The notes beneath the pieces are model-generated. The model saw nothing but the letters and a program-made list of their open reading frames with translations. It was not told the origin of the DNA and made no database searches. Made by a program: the position numbers and the translations under genes. A DNA stretch of 64,000 nt from contig CM034244.1 of the NCBI GenBank assembly GCA_019916065.1, forward strand, positions 34,285,433 through 34,349,432. Reading direction: 5' to 3'. Source of the stretch: Vitellaria paradoxa (lineage: Eukaryota; Streptophyta; Magnoliopsida; Ericales; Sapotaceae). Shown in pieces: positions 36,151 to 49,374 of this stretch. Within the stretch, counting starts at the first letter, position 1. Each line of letters starts with the position of its first letter.

Positions 36151-37989
36151 AAATTTTGCTCCTAAACAGGTAAGTAGCTTTTTAATAGGTTCTTCTATTT
36201 TTTTATTCAAATTTATATTTTATTTTGATGTTAAAAGTGAATAGCAACTACAAGTTTTCAAAAGACAAAAGAATTTTTTTTTATTCCTTTTTATCTTTGA
36301 TTTTCGTTTAAAAGCTGAATGACATCCCTAAAATTTGTTCAAAGAAAAAATAAAATCAATTTTTAATTGAGAAAATGAGAAAGTCAAATTTTGGAAAATA
36401 TGCTTGCTGTAAAAGCTTGTTTTTTAAGTATATTTTCACGAAATTTGTTTTATGAAAAGACGTCCAAATACAACTTCAATAAGCAATAAACCGAAACCAT
36501 AAGTTGAAAAAATAGCCACTTTCAAACAACTACTAAATTTTCTATTTAGCCCGCTTCTAATTCTAAAATTCAGTGAATTATAAGAAAAAATGAGGTGGAA
36601 CTTATTATATATGCAAAACTTGATTCTCAACTTTCTATTCTTAAATCATATGCAGGATAAGGTGCTTTTGGGGATGCAACAGAAGCTTGATGTTTTATGC
36701 GACCAAGTGAATTCCATTAAAGAACAGCCTGAAATTTGGCATGACATGTCTCACGAAAAGAATGTTGAATTCCTGTTCAATGAATCACTTGGCTCTGAAA
36801 AGCTAAATCTCTTGATTGTGGTTGCCGGCATTGCAATCAACATCAGCCTTCGTTAGATGATCATTTGGTAAAACATATTTTTAAACTGTTATCCATTTGA
36901 GTTGGCATTACAGCTTATTTTGGTCACAAGAATAGTTTGTGATTGTCACAGCTGTAATATCTCAGACTGGTCGCTGACCTATTTTTATTGTACTATCAGG
37001 ATAATTCGTCAGTCAAGGCTTCCCATGGTGATGAAATGGTCAAATATAAAATCCCTACCTCGAATGTCGCAGAACATGAGGAGCGTCGCATGTCTGATTT
37101 GTCCGATTGGGCTTCCAGTGTCACTTCCTCTGTGACATTCAAGTAATAGAATATCCTAGAAGAAATTCTTAATCTATAACTTTTCATTAAAATTGGTACT
37201 AGCCGTGAGGCATCAACCGGGCATTACTGTTGAGCTTTATGTTTTCGGCAATTTTGTTTTAATCAACTACTAGTGGTTTCCTCGCAGTTTTTGTCAAATA
37301 ATTTCACAATCATTCAAAGTAATTCATTGTTTTAATTTTTATTTTTTTCGGTCTATTTTGGTCCCTGCGCCTTTGTTGCCACCAAAATATCGTATGTGTT
37401 AATTAAACAAATTAAAAGTTTTAAAACTACTTCTAAACCAGTTTTCATTGGTGAATGATTTACTGCATAGGAGTTACTAGTGAATAACCTTTAAGAGATT
37501 TCAGGGCTAAGATTGGAGCCTTTGTTTGATAGATTACACTTATCCTTTCCAATCAGAGCAGTGCCCTAAAAATGATATCTTTTTCCTCGTTTTTCAGATC
37601 TGTTTACCGACCTTAAATTGTGATCTGCAAAAGTGTGAATCCTGTTCAGTAGTTCTTTTTTTTTTTTTAATTTAACATGCGTTATTTTCAGTAAATTCTT
37701 TAGAATGGTTATCACTTATATTTATGCTTCAGAAGGCCCATAATAAAGAATAATAATAATAATAAAAGTTGCTTTCTAGTTTTTAACATCACTATTGCGG
37801 TAGTAGTCCTTTTAATCATTAGAATTAGAACTTGAATGTGCTGAGCTTTCAACGTCATCAAACTTCCTCTTGTTACTTGGTTGCCTGGTGGTGTTTCAGA
37901 AGCACTGCTTTCTTGGGTTGGTGCAATAGAATTAAAATGCAAGTTTGCACTTTGTGCCAAGCATATTGCCTTTGCTGATTGAGGTAGCC

Positions 37990-38100
37990 AGCAACAAGAA
38001 GCAAGGCATCATAAACATCTCATGTGGCTTGAGCCAAACCAAACTAAACCAAGCCTTTTCCCACTAGGTGGGCTCATGTGGCTTGAGCCATTCAAACATT
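37990..38100 (-). mobile_element. Remnant of an RTE-type LINE 3' end
   Basis: AACCAAGCC, CCCACTAGGTGGG and duplicated CTCATGTGGCTTGAGCCA words match the inverted 3' end seen at the LINE terminus near 44870 (CCCCACCTAGT). In intron 3 of the coiled-coil gene. Confidence 0.4.
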
Positions 38101-39485
38101 TTACCCAACTGGCCAGAACCTATTTATGTGGTTTTAAAAAGATTAGGAGGGAGGATATCACCTAGTCATACTTGATGATGACTGATCATCAATCAAAATG
38201 GTCCTCACACTAAGAACAGTTTGTTTCTCCCTGTATTAATTTTGACTGATCTTAAATCAACATGACCCTCTCTCAAAAATAAAAGGTCAATGGAAAAAAG
38301 AAATAAATAAAAGAGTATTGGAGTTAATGATATTCACTTTTGCTTTATTCTAGAATATGCTTCTTAGAAAAGTGGCATGATTCTTTGAGAATAAAAATGG
38401 CCCACACCTTTTAGTTTCTTTACAAATTTGCGAGAAAAATGTGTTTGTCACATAATTTGGGTAGATAGACAATTGTGGGTACCCCTAACTCCCTCAGTGT
38501 TCTCCAAGTGGCACCATCTTCTCACCCATGTGTCGATATTTTTGAAGCGACACCTATGCACCATCTTTCTCACTCATGCGCCTTTGTGATGCAAAGAACT
38601 GAAAATAAATACTTCAAGAAACCATTTCTTTGAGTCAAACACCTTGACAAATCAAAATATTGTGTTTCGAATGTGGTTGGATTTGCAGGTTGGCAATGGG
38701 AAAATAGATTGACAACTACCTAACTGTGTTTTTGTTGGACTAATGGCATTTTTTTCCCCTTACAGCTGAACACGCTAGCAATTGAACAAGATATCTATAA
38801 TCTCAAGAAGGAATGTGAAGAAAAGGATGCCTCCATAAAGGAACTATCCACTCTTCTCCACTCATCTGAAGTTGCCGGTTCCAAGGTATTACTTCCATTA
38901 TCTTTTTAAACTTATTTCTTCAGCACAATTTCTTATTGTTGGATTAGACTGATCAACTTTTTGATTTTATTCCTATAACAGAGGATTGCAGAGTTAGAAG
39001 ACATTATCCGAAGGAAGAACACAAGAATTACAAAACTTAAGAAGGATATGTTAGTATTAGAGCAGAAGGTAAGGGATCCTAAATAATTGGTGCTAGATGT
39101 TGGATTGTAAGGCAACAAGCATTGATGGATGGTTTTAAAAAGGAAAAGTAAATGTCTTATTTGAGAAATTTCCCTAACAAATTTATGTTGAGAGCATTCC
39201 CCTTTTTTCTAACTGAAATAATCAATTTTTAGCACGAGTCATTGTCTCATTACCTAATAATTCATATGCCCCCCCCCCCCAGTGTAGAATTCAAAGTTGA
39301 AAGATTTAGAACACAAAAGCTCAAAGTTTGAGTCCTGGACTGTCCATAGTCGATGAATTCACACTATATCAGAGGTTGAGATTGCAACAAAGTTTAGAAC
39401 TACAAAAGCATTTCAAAAAGATATTTCAAAATGTTTTCCATATGGCAAAGGAAGGATGTATTTTTCTCTCTGTAACCATGTCGTA

Positions 39486-39592
39486 TGTCTTGTTAATCTG
39501 ATTTAAGCAACATACTGAATGTATAATAACAGGTAGTGCAACTGATAAGACTTCAGAGACCCTCTTCTTCTGCCTCAAGCTCAAACATGAGG
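39486..39592 (+). repeat. Decoy copy of exon-6 acceptor and exon start
   Basis: About 107 bp (TGTCTTGTTAATCTGATTT, the acceptor AATAACAG, then GTAGTGCAACTGATAAGAC to AACATGAGGC) is repeated 183 bp downstream at 39669-39778, the true exon 6 start. Both copies keep the AG acceptor and the same codons. Splicing to this copy would run into TTTCTTTTCATTGATG-like intron sequence and a different C-terminus. Confidence 0.8.
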
Positions 39593-40167
39593 CCGAATAT
39601 TACAGAACATCTGGAATTTTTATTTCTTTTCATTGATGATTTAGGATTTTTTTTTTTTAATTGTTGTTTGTCTTGTTAATCTGATTTGAGCAACATACTG
39701 AATGTACATAATAACAGGTAGTGCAACTGATAAGACTTCAGAGACCCTCTTCCTCTGCCTCAAGCTCAAACATGAGGCAGCATCCAGTCATGGCAGACAA
39801 TCTCCTGTATGATATGGATAATACCACCAGCCCTTCATCTTCCGATTCAGATTGCCCATCCGGGAATCAATCACAAGCTTCAGTAGTTGAAAGTGAGGAT
39901 ATTCGTGCTCAGAATACTTACTACTCATCGAGGACGAAAGAGGTATCAGAACCAGCAAAAGGCTCTAGGCCCTCAGTGAAACCATCACATGCACAACCGA
40001 AATCCCGACCTGTTAGTCCCCTCAAAGAGAGGCCAATTAATCAGAAACCTGATTCAGTCTCTTCTTTCAGAACAATGCAGTCACCGTCGGCTGGGGCAGA
40101 TTTTAAAAATAGGAGGCGAGTTCAAACTGGATATAAGGCTTCAGCCCCACAGAAGAGATGGTTTTAG

Positions 40168-41313
40168 TAAGTCTTACGTAATCTTTCTAGTGCAATGCAA
40201 GATACTGCTAGTTCAAAGTTTCACCATCCTTTCTAATTCAAAATGGGAGCTAAAATATTTATAAAAATTAGACAGAAGATTTTCTTATGTTGATATTTCA
40301 TTCAACTTATACCTTGCTTGTGTAGCTGTGTCTTCAAGTTTTCCCTTTTCAGGATTTTAGGTAATAAAGAACATGATTTTGTTTCTGAACTAGAATGATT
40401 CTTCCCTTCCTGCATACAAACACACTCATGAACTCCCCTAACTGGAAGTCACACCTGTCTATTTTCCTGGCAAACACAAGATGTGGGAAGTGATTATATT
40501 TTATGCTAGCCGTCAGCCTCCCTCTTTTATCTAGGTTTGGACTGGTTGCGTTAAAATAAACATCAAACAGGTACAAGTTAACCTTAACTAGTTTGAGACT
40601 AAGACGTCGAGTTGTACACAGGGACTCATTTTGCAACTTACCAATTTTTGCCAATTTCCAATTTTTTCAACTTTCTCCATCAAAAATTACATATCTTACC
40701 AAACACCTAAAAAAATTACCACACATGCAAAATCATGAATTTTCTCCAACTTCTATAAGTTTTTGCTAAACGCATAAAAGTTTCCAATTGTGAACTTTTT
40801 TTACATTTTTTGGTTGCCAAACGGGCCCAAGACTGGTTTTATATTCTACCACTTGCACTTAATTCTGTTTAATTAAACTTCCCAATATGTTCCAGGTTGA
40901 TTTGAATTCTTTGCATGTTCTTAGAAATTTGATAAATAAATTGGAGCTATATAACACTTTCTTATTTTCTTACTTTTGTTCTCTTTCCTCCTATTTGTAA
41001 GGTTATCAGAGGAATATTTTAGCTTGAAATAGCTAGCTTTTGTCCAGAAATTTCATGAAGATGCATGGAAGTCTACATCAAAAGTTGCAGATTTACATGT
41101 AGAGGAGAAATTTGGTGCAACAAAGATGTGTAATTATTTAAAATGTACTCTGGAGCATTACATTTATGTAATGTTGTTCCAAATTGTAGTACTTATTAAA
41201 ACTTGGTTGGTTTAGTGATACTGTTCACCGGTATAGATTAATCATAGTATTATCTAGTATTACTTCCATACAATTGGATTTAAATTGTTGAGATTCAACA
41301 AATCTTTATGCCT
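40168..41313. other. 3' flank of coiled-coil gene
   Basis: 3' UTR and intergenic DNA. A MITE-like body at 40633-40828 ends TTGGTTGCCAAACGGGCCC. No other gene is supported; the 101-codon minus-strand frame at 40349-40654 has no domain. Confidence 0.4.
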
Positions 41314-41318
41314 CGGGG

Positions 41319-41340
41319 GTAACATCGCATGTGATGTTAC
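41319..41340. other. Hairpin at left end of the foldback element
   Basis: GTAACATC and GATGTTAC pair around a 6-base loop. A related stem, GGGCTAACAT / ATGTTAGCCC, lies at 46541-46568 at the other end. Confidence 0.6.
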
Positions 41341-41756
41341 GCAATGCTGGCCACACGTTTCAAAATTTTTTTTTCTTCATTTTAATTCAAACTCACGAGT
41401 AAGGCTGAGTTTGGGAAGAAAAATGAATTGACTGTTTTTTTTTTTTTTTTTTTTTTTTGTAATTAACTACTAAATAATTACTAAAAGTTAGTTTTTTATG
41501 TTTGACAAAGAAAAAAAAAGGTTAATTTTTTAAGTAATTATTTTTTTAACTTTTTATTAATTTGATATTTTTATCTTTCAATATTTAAAACAAATTTAAA
41601 ATGTAAAATAATAAATTTGGACATTTAAAAAAAAAACCCAAAAAATTAGTAGTTAATAGTTGAGTTATTTGCTTTATTTTTAAACACAGCTCCAAACGTT
41701 AATTAATTTAAAATTTTATTTTATTTTTTGTAAGAACGTGGTTTAAATAATAAAAA

Positions 41757-44700
41757 CTCTGCCTATGTTTTTTTTATAGTTGGTCCCAAGCACGGATATA
41801 GGAGGAGGGGTGTGTTAGGTAGTCGACAGTCAAGCGTAAAATTTTGTCGAATTTTTTTTATGGATTTTCTAACACCTAATGAGATTTTGTGGGGGTTCTT
41901 TACTTAGCGGCGCGCTGTATGGTCTGAGTATAGTGTTAAATAAGCAAGGATTGCTACATCGGTGCCCGGGTGCGGTGTTAAATAGGCAAAGGTCCTTACA
42001 CTTTTCTGGACGAGTGGGGGGACAAGGAAACTAGTCCAAAATAGAAGGCTGAGATTAGGTACTTGGAATATTAGGAGCTTAACTGGAAAACTTATGGAAG
42101 TGGTGGCTACAATCGAAAGGAGAAAATCGCAATTGTTTGCTTACAAGAGACGAAGTGGGTAAGACAGAAAGCTAAAGAGATTGAGAGGACTGGGTATAAG
42201 TTATGGTATACTGGACTTAATAGATCGAGAAATGGGGTCGGCATAGTAATAAGTAAGGACCTAAAGGAATATATAGTTAATGTAAAACACTGTGGAAATA
42301 GGATTATTACAATTAAGTTAGTATTAGGAGAAGAAATAGTAAAGATAATTAGTGCTTATGCCCTAGGCGGGCTTAGGAAATGCACATAAGGGGAAGTTTT
42401 GGGAAGACTTGGAAGGAATGCTATTAGAGATCTCAAGGAAAGATGGTCTTATAGGAGGAGATTTGAACGGTCATATAGACGCGGCGTAGATGGATACATA
42501 GGAGTACATGGGGGATCTGATTGCGGTAATAGAAATGAAAAAGGGAAGGATATTTTGGAGTTTGCAGTAGCTTATGATCTCATGGTGACGAACACCTTTT
42601 TTAGGAAGAGAGAGGAACATTTGGTGACTTATAAGAGTGGCTCCTCAAGGACACAATTGACTTCTTCTTAACTAGGAAAAGACACGTAGCTTGTAAAGAT
42701 TGTAAAGTTATACCGGGGAGAGCTTGACCCAACATAGTTGTTGGTCATAGATGTGCAGCTTCAAAGGTGGCTAAAAAAAAAGTCTATAATGCTCAAAGAC
42801 TAAATGGTGGAACTTGAAAGGTGATAAGCAACCAGCATTCAGGGAAAGAGTACTAGAGGAAACGTTTGGACGGTAAATGAGAGTGCAAATATTATGTGGG
42901 ATAAGGTAGCAAAGTGTATTAGGAGGGTAGGGAAAGAAGTCTTAGGAGAATCAAAGGGAGTGCTCCGGCACAGAAAAGGCATGGTGGTGGAACGAGGCCG
43001 TCCAAGACAAGATAAGAGTTAAAAGAGAGTGTTTTAAATCTTGGCAAAACGACCGAAATGAAGCGAACTTGGAGAGGTATAGAGAAGCTAGAAGAGAAAC
43101 CAAAAAGGCAGTTAGTGAGGCTAAGGCAAAGACATTTGAGGATTTATATAGGCGACTTGACACTAAGGAGGGCGAAAGAGAGATATTCAAGCTTGCTAAA
43201 TCTAGAGATATAGACCAAGGATTTAAACCAAGTTAAATGCATTAAGGATGAGGATGAAAAGGTATTAGTAAAGGAAGAGGAGATAAAGGAACGTTGGAAG
43301 AGTTAGTTCTACAAGTATTTAACGAAAGCAGTAGTAGTGACATACAATTGGGACAGTTTACCACTTTTAAGGAAGAATTAAATCTTATGTCTATAGGAGA
43401 ATCAGTAGAGAACAAGTAAAAGAAACATTAAAAATAATGAATATTGGAAAAGCGGTTGGGCCAGATGGTATCCCTATTGAGGTTTGGAGGTGCTTAGGAG
43501 AGGATGGCATAAGTTGGTGACAAAACTTTTTAATATAGTGCTAAAAGAGCAAGAAGATGCCTGATGCATTGAGGAAAAGTATCCTTATACCCATATACAA
43601 GAACAAATTAGAATATTCAGAACTGTGCAAATCACCGCGGGATATAAATTGATGAGCCATATGATGAAATATGGGAGAGAGAGGTTATTGAGAGAAGACT
43701 AAGAAGGACAACAAACGTTTTAGAGAATCAATTTGGTTTCATGCCGGGAAGATCAACCATAGAGGCTATCTTTCTCTTGAGGAGGTTAATGGAACAGTAT
43801 AAAGAAGGTCAAAAAGATTTACATATGGTGTTCATCGATTTAAAGAAGGCATATGACCGGGGTTCCTAGGAGATTCTATAGAGAATATTGGAAAAAAAGG
43901 AGCGTGTGTCGCAATATATTGAGGCGATAAAGGACATGTATGATAGAGCCATGACATCTATACGGACGACTGGTGGAGAGACTAACGAGTTCCTATTACG
44001 ATTGGTTTTACACCAGGCTCAATGTTAAGCCCGTACTTTATTTGCTTTAGTTATGGATGAGATTACAAACATATTCAGGATTAGATACCGTAGTGTATGC
44101 TATTTGCAGGATGATATTATTTTAGTAGACCGAGACGAGAGAATGAGTGAATGCTAAATTAAAATTATGGCAGGAAACGTTAGAGATAAAAGGGTTTAGG
44201 CTAAGCCGATGCAAGACTGGAATATATGGAATGTAAGTTTAGTTAAATAGGATAACGGATAGTATAGAAGTAAATTTAGGCACACAAAAGATTGTAGAGA
44301 AAGATAAATTTAGGTACCTTGGATCTTTGGTGCAACAAGATGGAGGGATTGATACTGATGTAAGTCATAGGATTCACATCGGGTAGACCAAATGGAAGAG
44401 TGCTTTGGGGGTCTTGTGAGACCGAAAAGTCCCCCTCAAGGTGAAAGGAAAGTATTATAAGGTGGCGGTTAGACTAGTATTGCTATATGGATCAAAGTGT
44501 TAGACAGTAAAGTATAATCATGGTCAGAGATGATAGTTGTGAAGATGAGATGCTAAGGTGGATGTGCAGGATTACAAAGGAAAGATAGGATTAGGACGAG
44601 AAGATTAGGGGCAAAGTAGGATAGCGTCGATTGAAGATAAAATGAGAGAAAATCGATTAAGATAGTTTGCCCATGTTAAAAGGCGTCCAGCGGAGGCACC

Positions 44701-44923
44701 TATTAGAAGGTGTGAAAGTATGAAAATTATCAAGTGTAGGAGAGGTAGATGAAGACCCAAGAGAAGTTGGAAAAAACTGTTAAACATGACCTGATCTACA
44801 TAGATCTATCGGAGGATATAGCTCTAAACAGATCTAATTGGCGTCAACAAATCAATATAGCCGACCCCACCTAGTAAGACCCCACCTAGTAAGAAAATAT
44901 TTGGTTTGGTTTGAATTGGTTTG
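41757..44923 (+). mobile_element. RTE-clade non-LTR retrotransposon (LINE), decayed
   Basis: About 3.17 kb flanked by GTGGTTTAAATAATAAAAA at 41738-41756 and 44924-44942, a 19-bp target duplication. The 5' part (GGTCCCAAGC, then GGTGCCCGGGTGCGGTGTTA) is leader-like. From about 42045 an AP-endonuclease domain can be read in pieces (RLGTWNIRSLTGKLMEV, CLQETKWVRQ, GVGIVISKDLK). The reverse transcriptase follows from about 43630 ([28 protein letters not shown], then an eroded FADD box near 44101). It ends CCGACCCCACCTAGT, the usual plant RTE tail. Many stops and frameshifts; the longest open piece is 42399-42671. No gene product is expected. Confidence 0.88.
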
Positions 44924-46629
44924 GTGGTTTAAATAATAAAAATATTTTTGAGTTATTGCATAGTATATTAATTATATTGATTATAAATATTTAAAAATAA
45001 AATATTTTAATATAAATAAAATACTATAATAAAAATTTAGTAGCAATATAATTTTAAAATATTTTTAAATGAATATTTTTAAAATATTTACATATGTCAC
45101 AGTAAACTCATATAAGAAATATTTTTTGTTATAAAAATAAATTATACTAATAAATTATTTCTCTAAATTTTTGACAAATTGTTACTTGAATTATTATATA
45201 AAAAATATAGATTATTAATTAAAAATAATTATTATAAAAGTAATTGTTAGCCTGCTGAATACTTGAATTAATATTTAAATTAAAAACAACATTATCAAGG
45301 CTACTTTCTTATGATAAAAATAAAAATATTTTAATAAGTTGATTGAACTAAATTTTTATTTAAAATGTAGACAATTACAAATTGAATTTTTCAAAAAATT
45401 GACTTATAACATGTGAGTTATTTTCATATTATAAAACTTAAGATTAAATTATTCTTTTTGAAATGTTTTAAAAATTATTTTCAATTAAAAAAATTACATT
45501 ATAATCACAAATTATTTTTTTAAATATTTAATAAACAAACGAACATTGTTACTTGAATTAATTTTTATTATAATATTTTAAATAATTTTGATAAATTATA
45601 TTTTTAAATATTTCAAAAATATTTATTTTAAAATATTTTTAAAATATATTGATAAGTTTTTATTATAATATTTTAAATTATATTAATAAATTTTATTTTA
45701 TATATTTTAATATTCAATACAATAATATATCACCCCATAACTCAAAAATATTTTATCATATTAATTATCTAAATTTTTTAATAATAATTCAAGTAACAAT
45801 TGTTAAAAATTTAAAAAAGTAATTTATGAGTATAATTTATTTTTTATGATAGAAAATAATTTTTATATGGGTTCAATGAAACATATATAGATATTCTGAT
45901 TTTTACAATAATTAAATTTTTATTATAATATGTTAAATTATATTGATAAATTTATTTTTAAATATTTTAAAAATATTCATTTAAAAATATCTTAAAATTA
46001 TATTGCTAACTAAATTTTTATTATAATATTTTTATTTATATTAAAATTTTTAAATATTTAATAATCAATATATTAATATATATCCAACCAGTTCAAAAAT
46101 ATTTTTATTATTTGAACCACGTTTTTACAAAAATAAAATAAAATTGTCGAGCTAATTGACATTGGGAGCTATGTTTGAAAAAAAAAAAAGCTGGTAACTC
46201 GGTTTCCAGCTACTAGTTTTTGGTTTTTTTTAAGATGATCAAATTTATCATCTTACATTTTAAACTTGTTTTAAACATTGAAGGGAAAAAATGTCAAATT
46301 AACAAAAATTAAACAAATAGTTACTAAAAAGTTAGGTTTTTTTTCTTTCCAAACATAAAAAAAATTAACTTTTTAGTAGTTATTTAGTAGTCAATTACAA
46401 AGTTAGTTTTTTTCTTCACAAACTCGGTCTTATTTGCAGGTTTGAACCAAATTAGAAAAAAAAAAAAAAAAAACATAAACATGTACCCGATTTGAACCAA
46501 ACAAAAAAGAAAAGGGAAGAAAGTTGAAACGCGCGACCAGGGGCTAACATCGTAGGGAATGTTAGCCCTCCTGCTTACTATTGTTCTGCACTTGGACATA
46601 CAGCTCATTTGAAAATGTGATCTGCTTAA

Positions 46630-46922
46630 GGGCTTGTTTGGATCACAATAAAAGAAGAGAAATTTTTAGCAACTTTTACTTTTTTGTCACGTGGCAATAC
46701 CTCAAAAGTTATTAAAAATCCTAAAAATTATTTTAACTTTTTTACCAAACAACCAAAACTCCTAAAGGTTTTCTGAAAATTTTTCTAACTTTTTTCCAAA
46801 CTACCTAAGTTATTAAAATTTCTTAAAAGTTGCTGAAAATATCAAAATTTTATTAAACGCATGAAAAGTTGCCCAAAAAAATTACCAAAATTTACTTAAA
46901 AAAATTCATTTCCAATTGGCCC
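46630..46922. mobile_element. MITE, 293 bp, TAA-flanked
   Basis: Ends GGGCTTGTTTGGATCAC and TTTCCAATTGGCCC; TAA at 46627-46629 and 46923-46925. Body made of TTGCTGAAAA/TTTTAGCAAC variants. Confidence 0.7.
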
Positions 46923-46925
46923 TAA

Positions 46926-49316
46926 ATGGCAGACTATGAATACGCGTTCTCTTCCAATCTCATAAATTTTTGGGGACAATGCCACAATCCTATTGTTATA
47001 AATTTATGGCCTCTTTTCCACCTTAGAGTAGAGCTCTATTGTGAATCAATGGGCTTGCCAAACTCCGACCTTTATCGACTAACTTTATTTAAAATAAATA
47101 TCTTTTATTTTTTTAAATTATATTCACTATAAAATAGATAATTAATTTTTAGGTAAGTAACACAAATCTTCCTTTAATATTAAGTTAAAAAGGGACTTCG
47201 CATTAACATTCAAATTTTACATTGATTTTCACTTATTTAAAATTTTTTTAACATTAAATCTTTTATTTAACCCAAATGTCCATGGGTTAATATATAAATG
47301 AAGACACTTTAATATTAGATAACTTATATTTTGCACTCCTAAATTTTTACTAAATATCATTTTAATTTCAACAACTAAGAACTTAAAAATTTAGACTATG
47401 TTTAACCTAGATAAGAGAAATGAAAAAGAGATAGAGATAAAATGGAGAGAGAGAGTGATTATTTTCTTGTGTTTAGTTTTGGAAAGAAGTGAGAGAAAAA
47501 TAAGAAGAAAAATAAGTTTATTTATTTGATTTCAAATAAATGAAAGGAAAGGGATAGAAAGAGGAAAAAAAATTGCAACATTAAAATTAGCCAAACATGT
47601 CAAGAACTTGCCCGGTAAATAAAACACATGAAAACATAATTTTGCCAACAAATTGGATAGAATTAAGGTCAATTCTGATTTGCTTTTACTACTCCTCTGC
47701 AGGATTAGTAGGGTCAGCTTAATGTCAGGATTTTGGGCTGCCAATTTAAATACTATTTGTCCAAAGCTCATCTAATCTCCTTTCTCTGTTTTTATACATA
47801 TGCCTTAACTTCCCGTATATGAGATTATAATCAAATCAAAACCCACGTTCAGCAACTCCACATATAATTTCTAGCGCCAATCAAGAGCTCTGGTCGGTAC
47901 CAAGTTACGGGTTTGAGCGCTGATATTGCAAAGTTATATCACAGTTTGTTTGAATTAAAATATGAATATATTTAAACTATTAATTTTTAAATTAACAATT
48001 CCTACTTCAGTGTTACGGAATTGATATAACCTCCTCTTCTCTTAATTATTGCACCTACAATTTGTGGAGGTGAAAATTTTTATCGGACTGACATATAATG
48101 TCACTTGTTAGATATCCTTTATTTCATTAAAGATTAATTGAATTATCCAAAATTTGAAGCATGAAATTTAATCAGATTGCCTTAGATTACAACTACTTGA
48201 CTATCAAACTAATAAAGCAATTGTCTTAGGTTCACAATTTTAGAAGGTGCCAAAATCTTTTAAAATCTTAATTTATTAAATATATATATATATATATTGT
48301 CTTTTTAAAAGGTTTTAGAAATTATATTTACTACCCTTATATTTTATTTTACGTTACAAATTCTCCTTAATTTGGCCTGATTATCCTGATTAGTGTTTAC
48401 GTACAACTGATTGATAGTCAAGGTTTAAATATGCATTATTTTAACAATTCTAATTTATTTTAACTGTTTGATAATTCATTTGAGTTCTGAACTACCTGAT
48501 CACCGATTAAAACTATAACTCATAATATTTAAGATGTACAGTGACATTTAATTCGATTATACGATTGAGTGTGTAAATCTTCAATGATAACTTATTTCAA
48601 AATTCAAAAATAATCAAATCTGTTTGTAACATTTTTAGAATGTCAAGTGTTAATCCACTATTAGTAAGATCACTCGTCGTAATTTTTAATTTAGATATTT
48701 GATTTTTTTTTTTTTATCAAATAGTCAAACATATTTTTTATAATTTTTTGGATTTATCAGTACGCAGTCTCTTATGGTGGGGGAGAATTTGCAACAAAAT
48801 TTAAAAAGTAGAATTAATGGGTTTAATTCTAAAAATTATAAATGTATTTCTGTATTTTCGTGAAAATTTGGAGTAATCATTGTAATTTACACCAATAATA
48901 ATAATCTAGCAACACGTCAGCATGTCATGCGTATGCGCACGTCATGGGATATGATTGGTGGAGAGATCGTCCCCACACTCTCCTTTCTAGGGGCGCGTGC
49001 ATTGCATTCTGCCTGCACCCCTCACGTGTCAACAATGGCTCCTCCAATTGCAAGCTGCCGAGGACTTTCTTTGTAGAGACTGCTTGGCGGCGTCAACACC
49101 CCCTCTCCTTCCCTCGGAGTGGGGGCAGAACCGGTCCTTTAAGTACAGGTGTGCGTGTAATACGTGTTAAGTATAATTTTTAATTAATAATAAAAAATAA
49201 TAATGGATGTAATTTGTTTATATTATCGAAATCGTTAAATTATCGTCTTTTGTTTTAAAATTAATAGCTGATATATACACCGGCTATGCATTAAATGCAC
49301 CGATTCTGCCCCTAAT

Positions 49317-49320
<4 letters not shown>
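46926..49320. other. Intergenic, no gene seen
   Basis: AT-rich; frames at 46926-47132 and 47532-47771 have no recognisable content. An (AT)n run lies near 48280-48297. A GC-richer patch at 48900-49150 with CACGTG-like cores may be distal promoter of the gene that starts at 49460. Confidence 0.4.

Positions 49321-49321
<1 letters not shown>

Positions 49322-49372
<51 letters not shown>
49322..49372 (+). repeat. (CT)n microsatellite, about 25 repeats
   Basis: A perfect CT run of about 50 bp ends 88 bp upstream of the ATG at 49460, probably in the 5' UTR or core promoter. Likely length-polymorphic. Confidence 0.85.

Positions 49373-49374
<2 letters not shown>

Larger units (their letters stand above)
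34418..40167 (+). pseudogene. Plant coiled-coil protein of unknown function, six exons, three frameshifts
   Basis: Exons: 34418-34784, 36656-36867, 37000-37142, 38766-38885, 38982-39068 and 39718-40167, with GT-AG borders and phase-0 introns. The protein would be about 459 residues: a Ser/Pro-rich start (MEDDRRSGFAGAPPPS), an Ala-rich hydrophobic stretch, coiled-coil exons (VLLGMQQKLDVLCDQV; IYNLKKECEEKDASIKEL; IAELEDIIRRKNTRITKLKK) and a basic Ser-rich tail ending APQKRWF. One extra base near 34704 in exon 1, one missing near 36805 in exon 2 and one missing near 37131 in exon 3 break the frame; each is implied both by the switch of protein-like frame and by exon length. Exons 4-6 are clean. 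It is either a decayed copy or a good gene with sequence errors. I do not recognise a named family. Confidence 0.75.
41314..46570. mobile_element. Foldback element with about 700-bp inverted arms, split by a LINE
   Basis: The left arm (41314-41756 plus 44943 to about 45205) is the inverted match of the right arm (about 45780-46570). Shared marks in order from the outside are TAACAT...GATGTTA, a TTTCAA word, GAGTTTGGGAAG/GAGTTTGTGAAG, AACTACTAAATAA, AAAACAAATTTAAAATGTAA, ACGTGGTTTAAATAATAAAAA and ATAAATTATACTAATAAATTA. A family-B MITE (about 41403-41693) is embedded in both arms. Without the LINE the element is about 2.1 kb with an AT-rich centre and no transposase. The target duplication was not identified. 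Confidence 0.75.

Noticed and set aside
42399..42671. 90-codon frame as a separate gene
   Set aside because: It lies within the endonuclease region of the decayed RTE LINE.
47885..47935. tRNA- or SINE-like box (GGTCGGTACC...GGGTTTGAGC)
   Set aside because: No cloverleaf, A box or poly(A) tail could be assembled around it.
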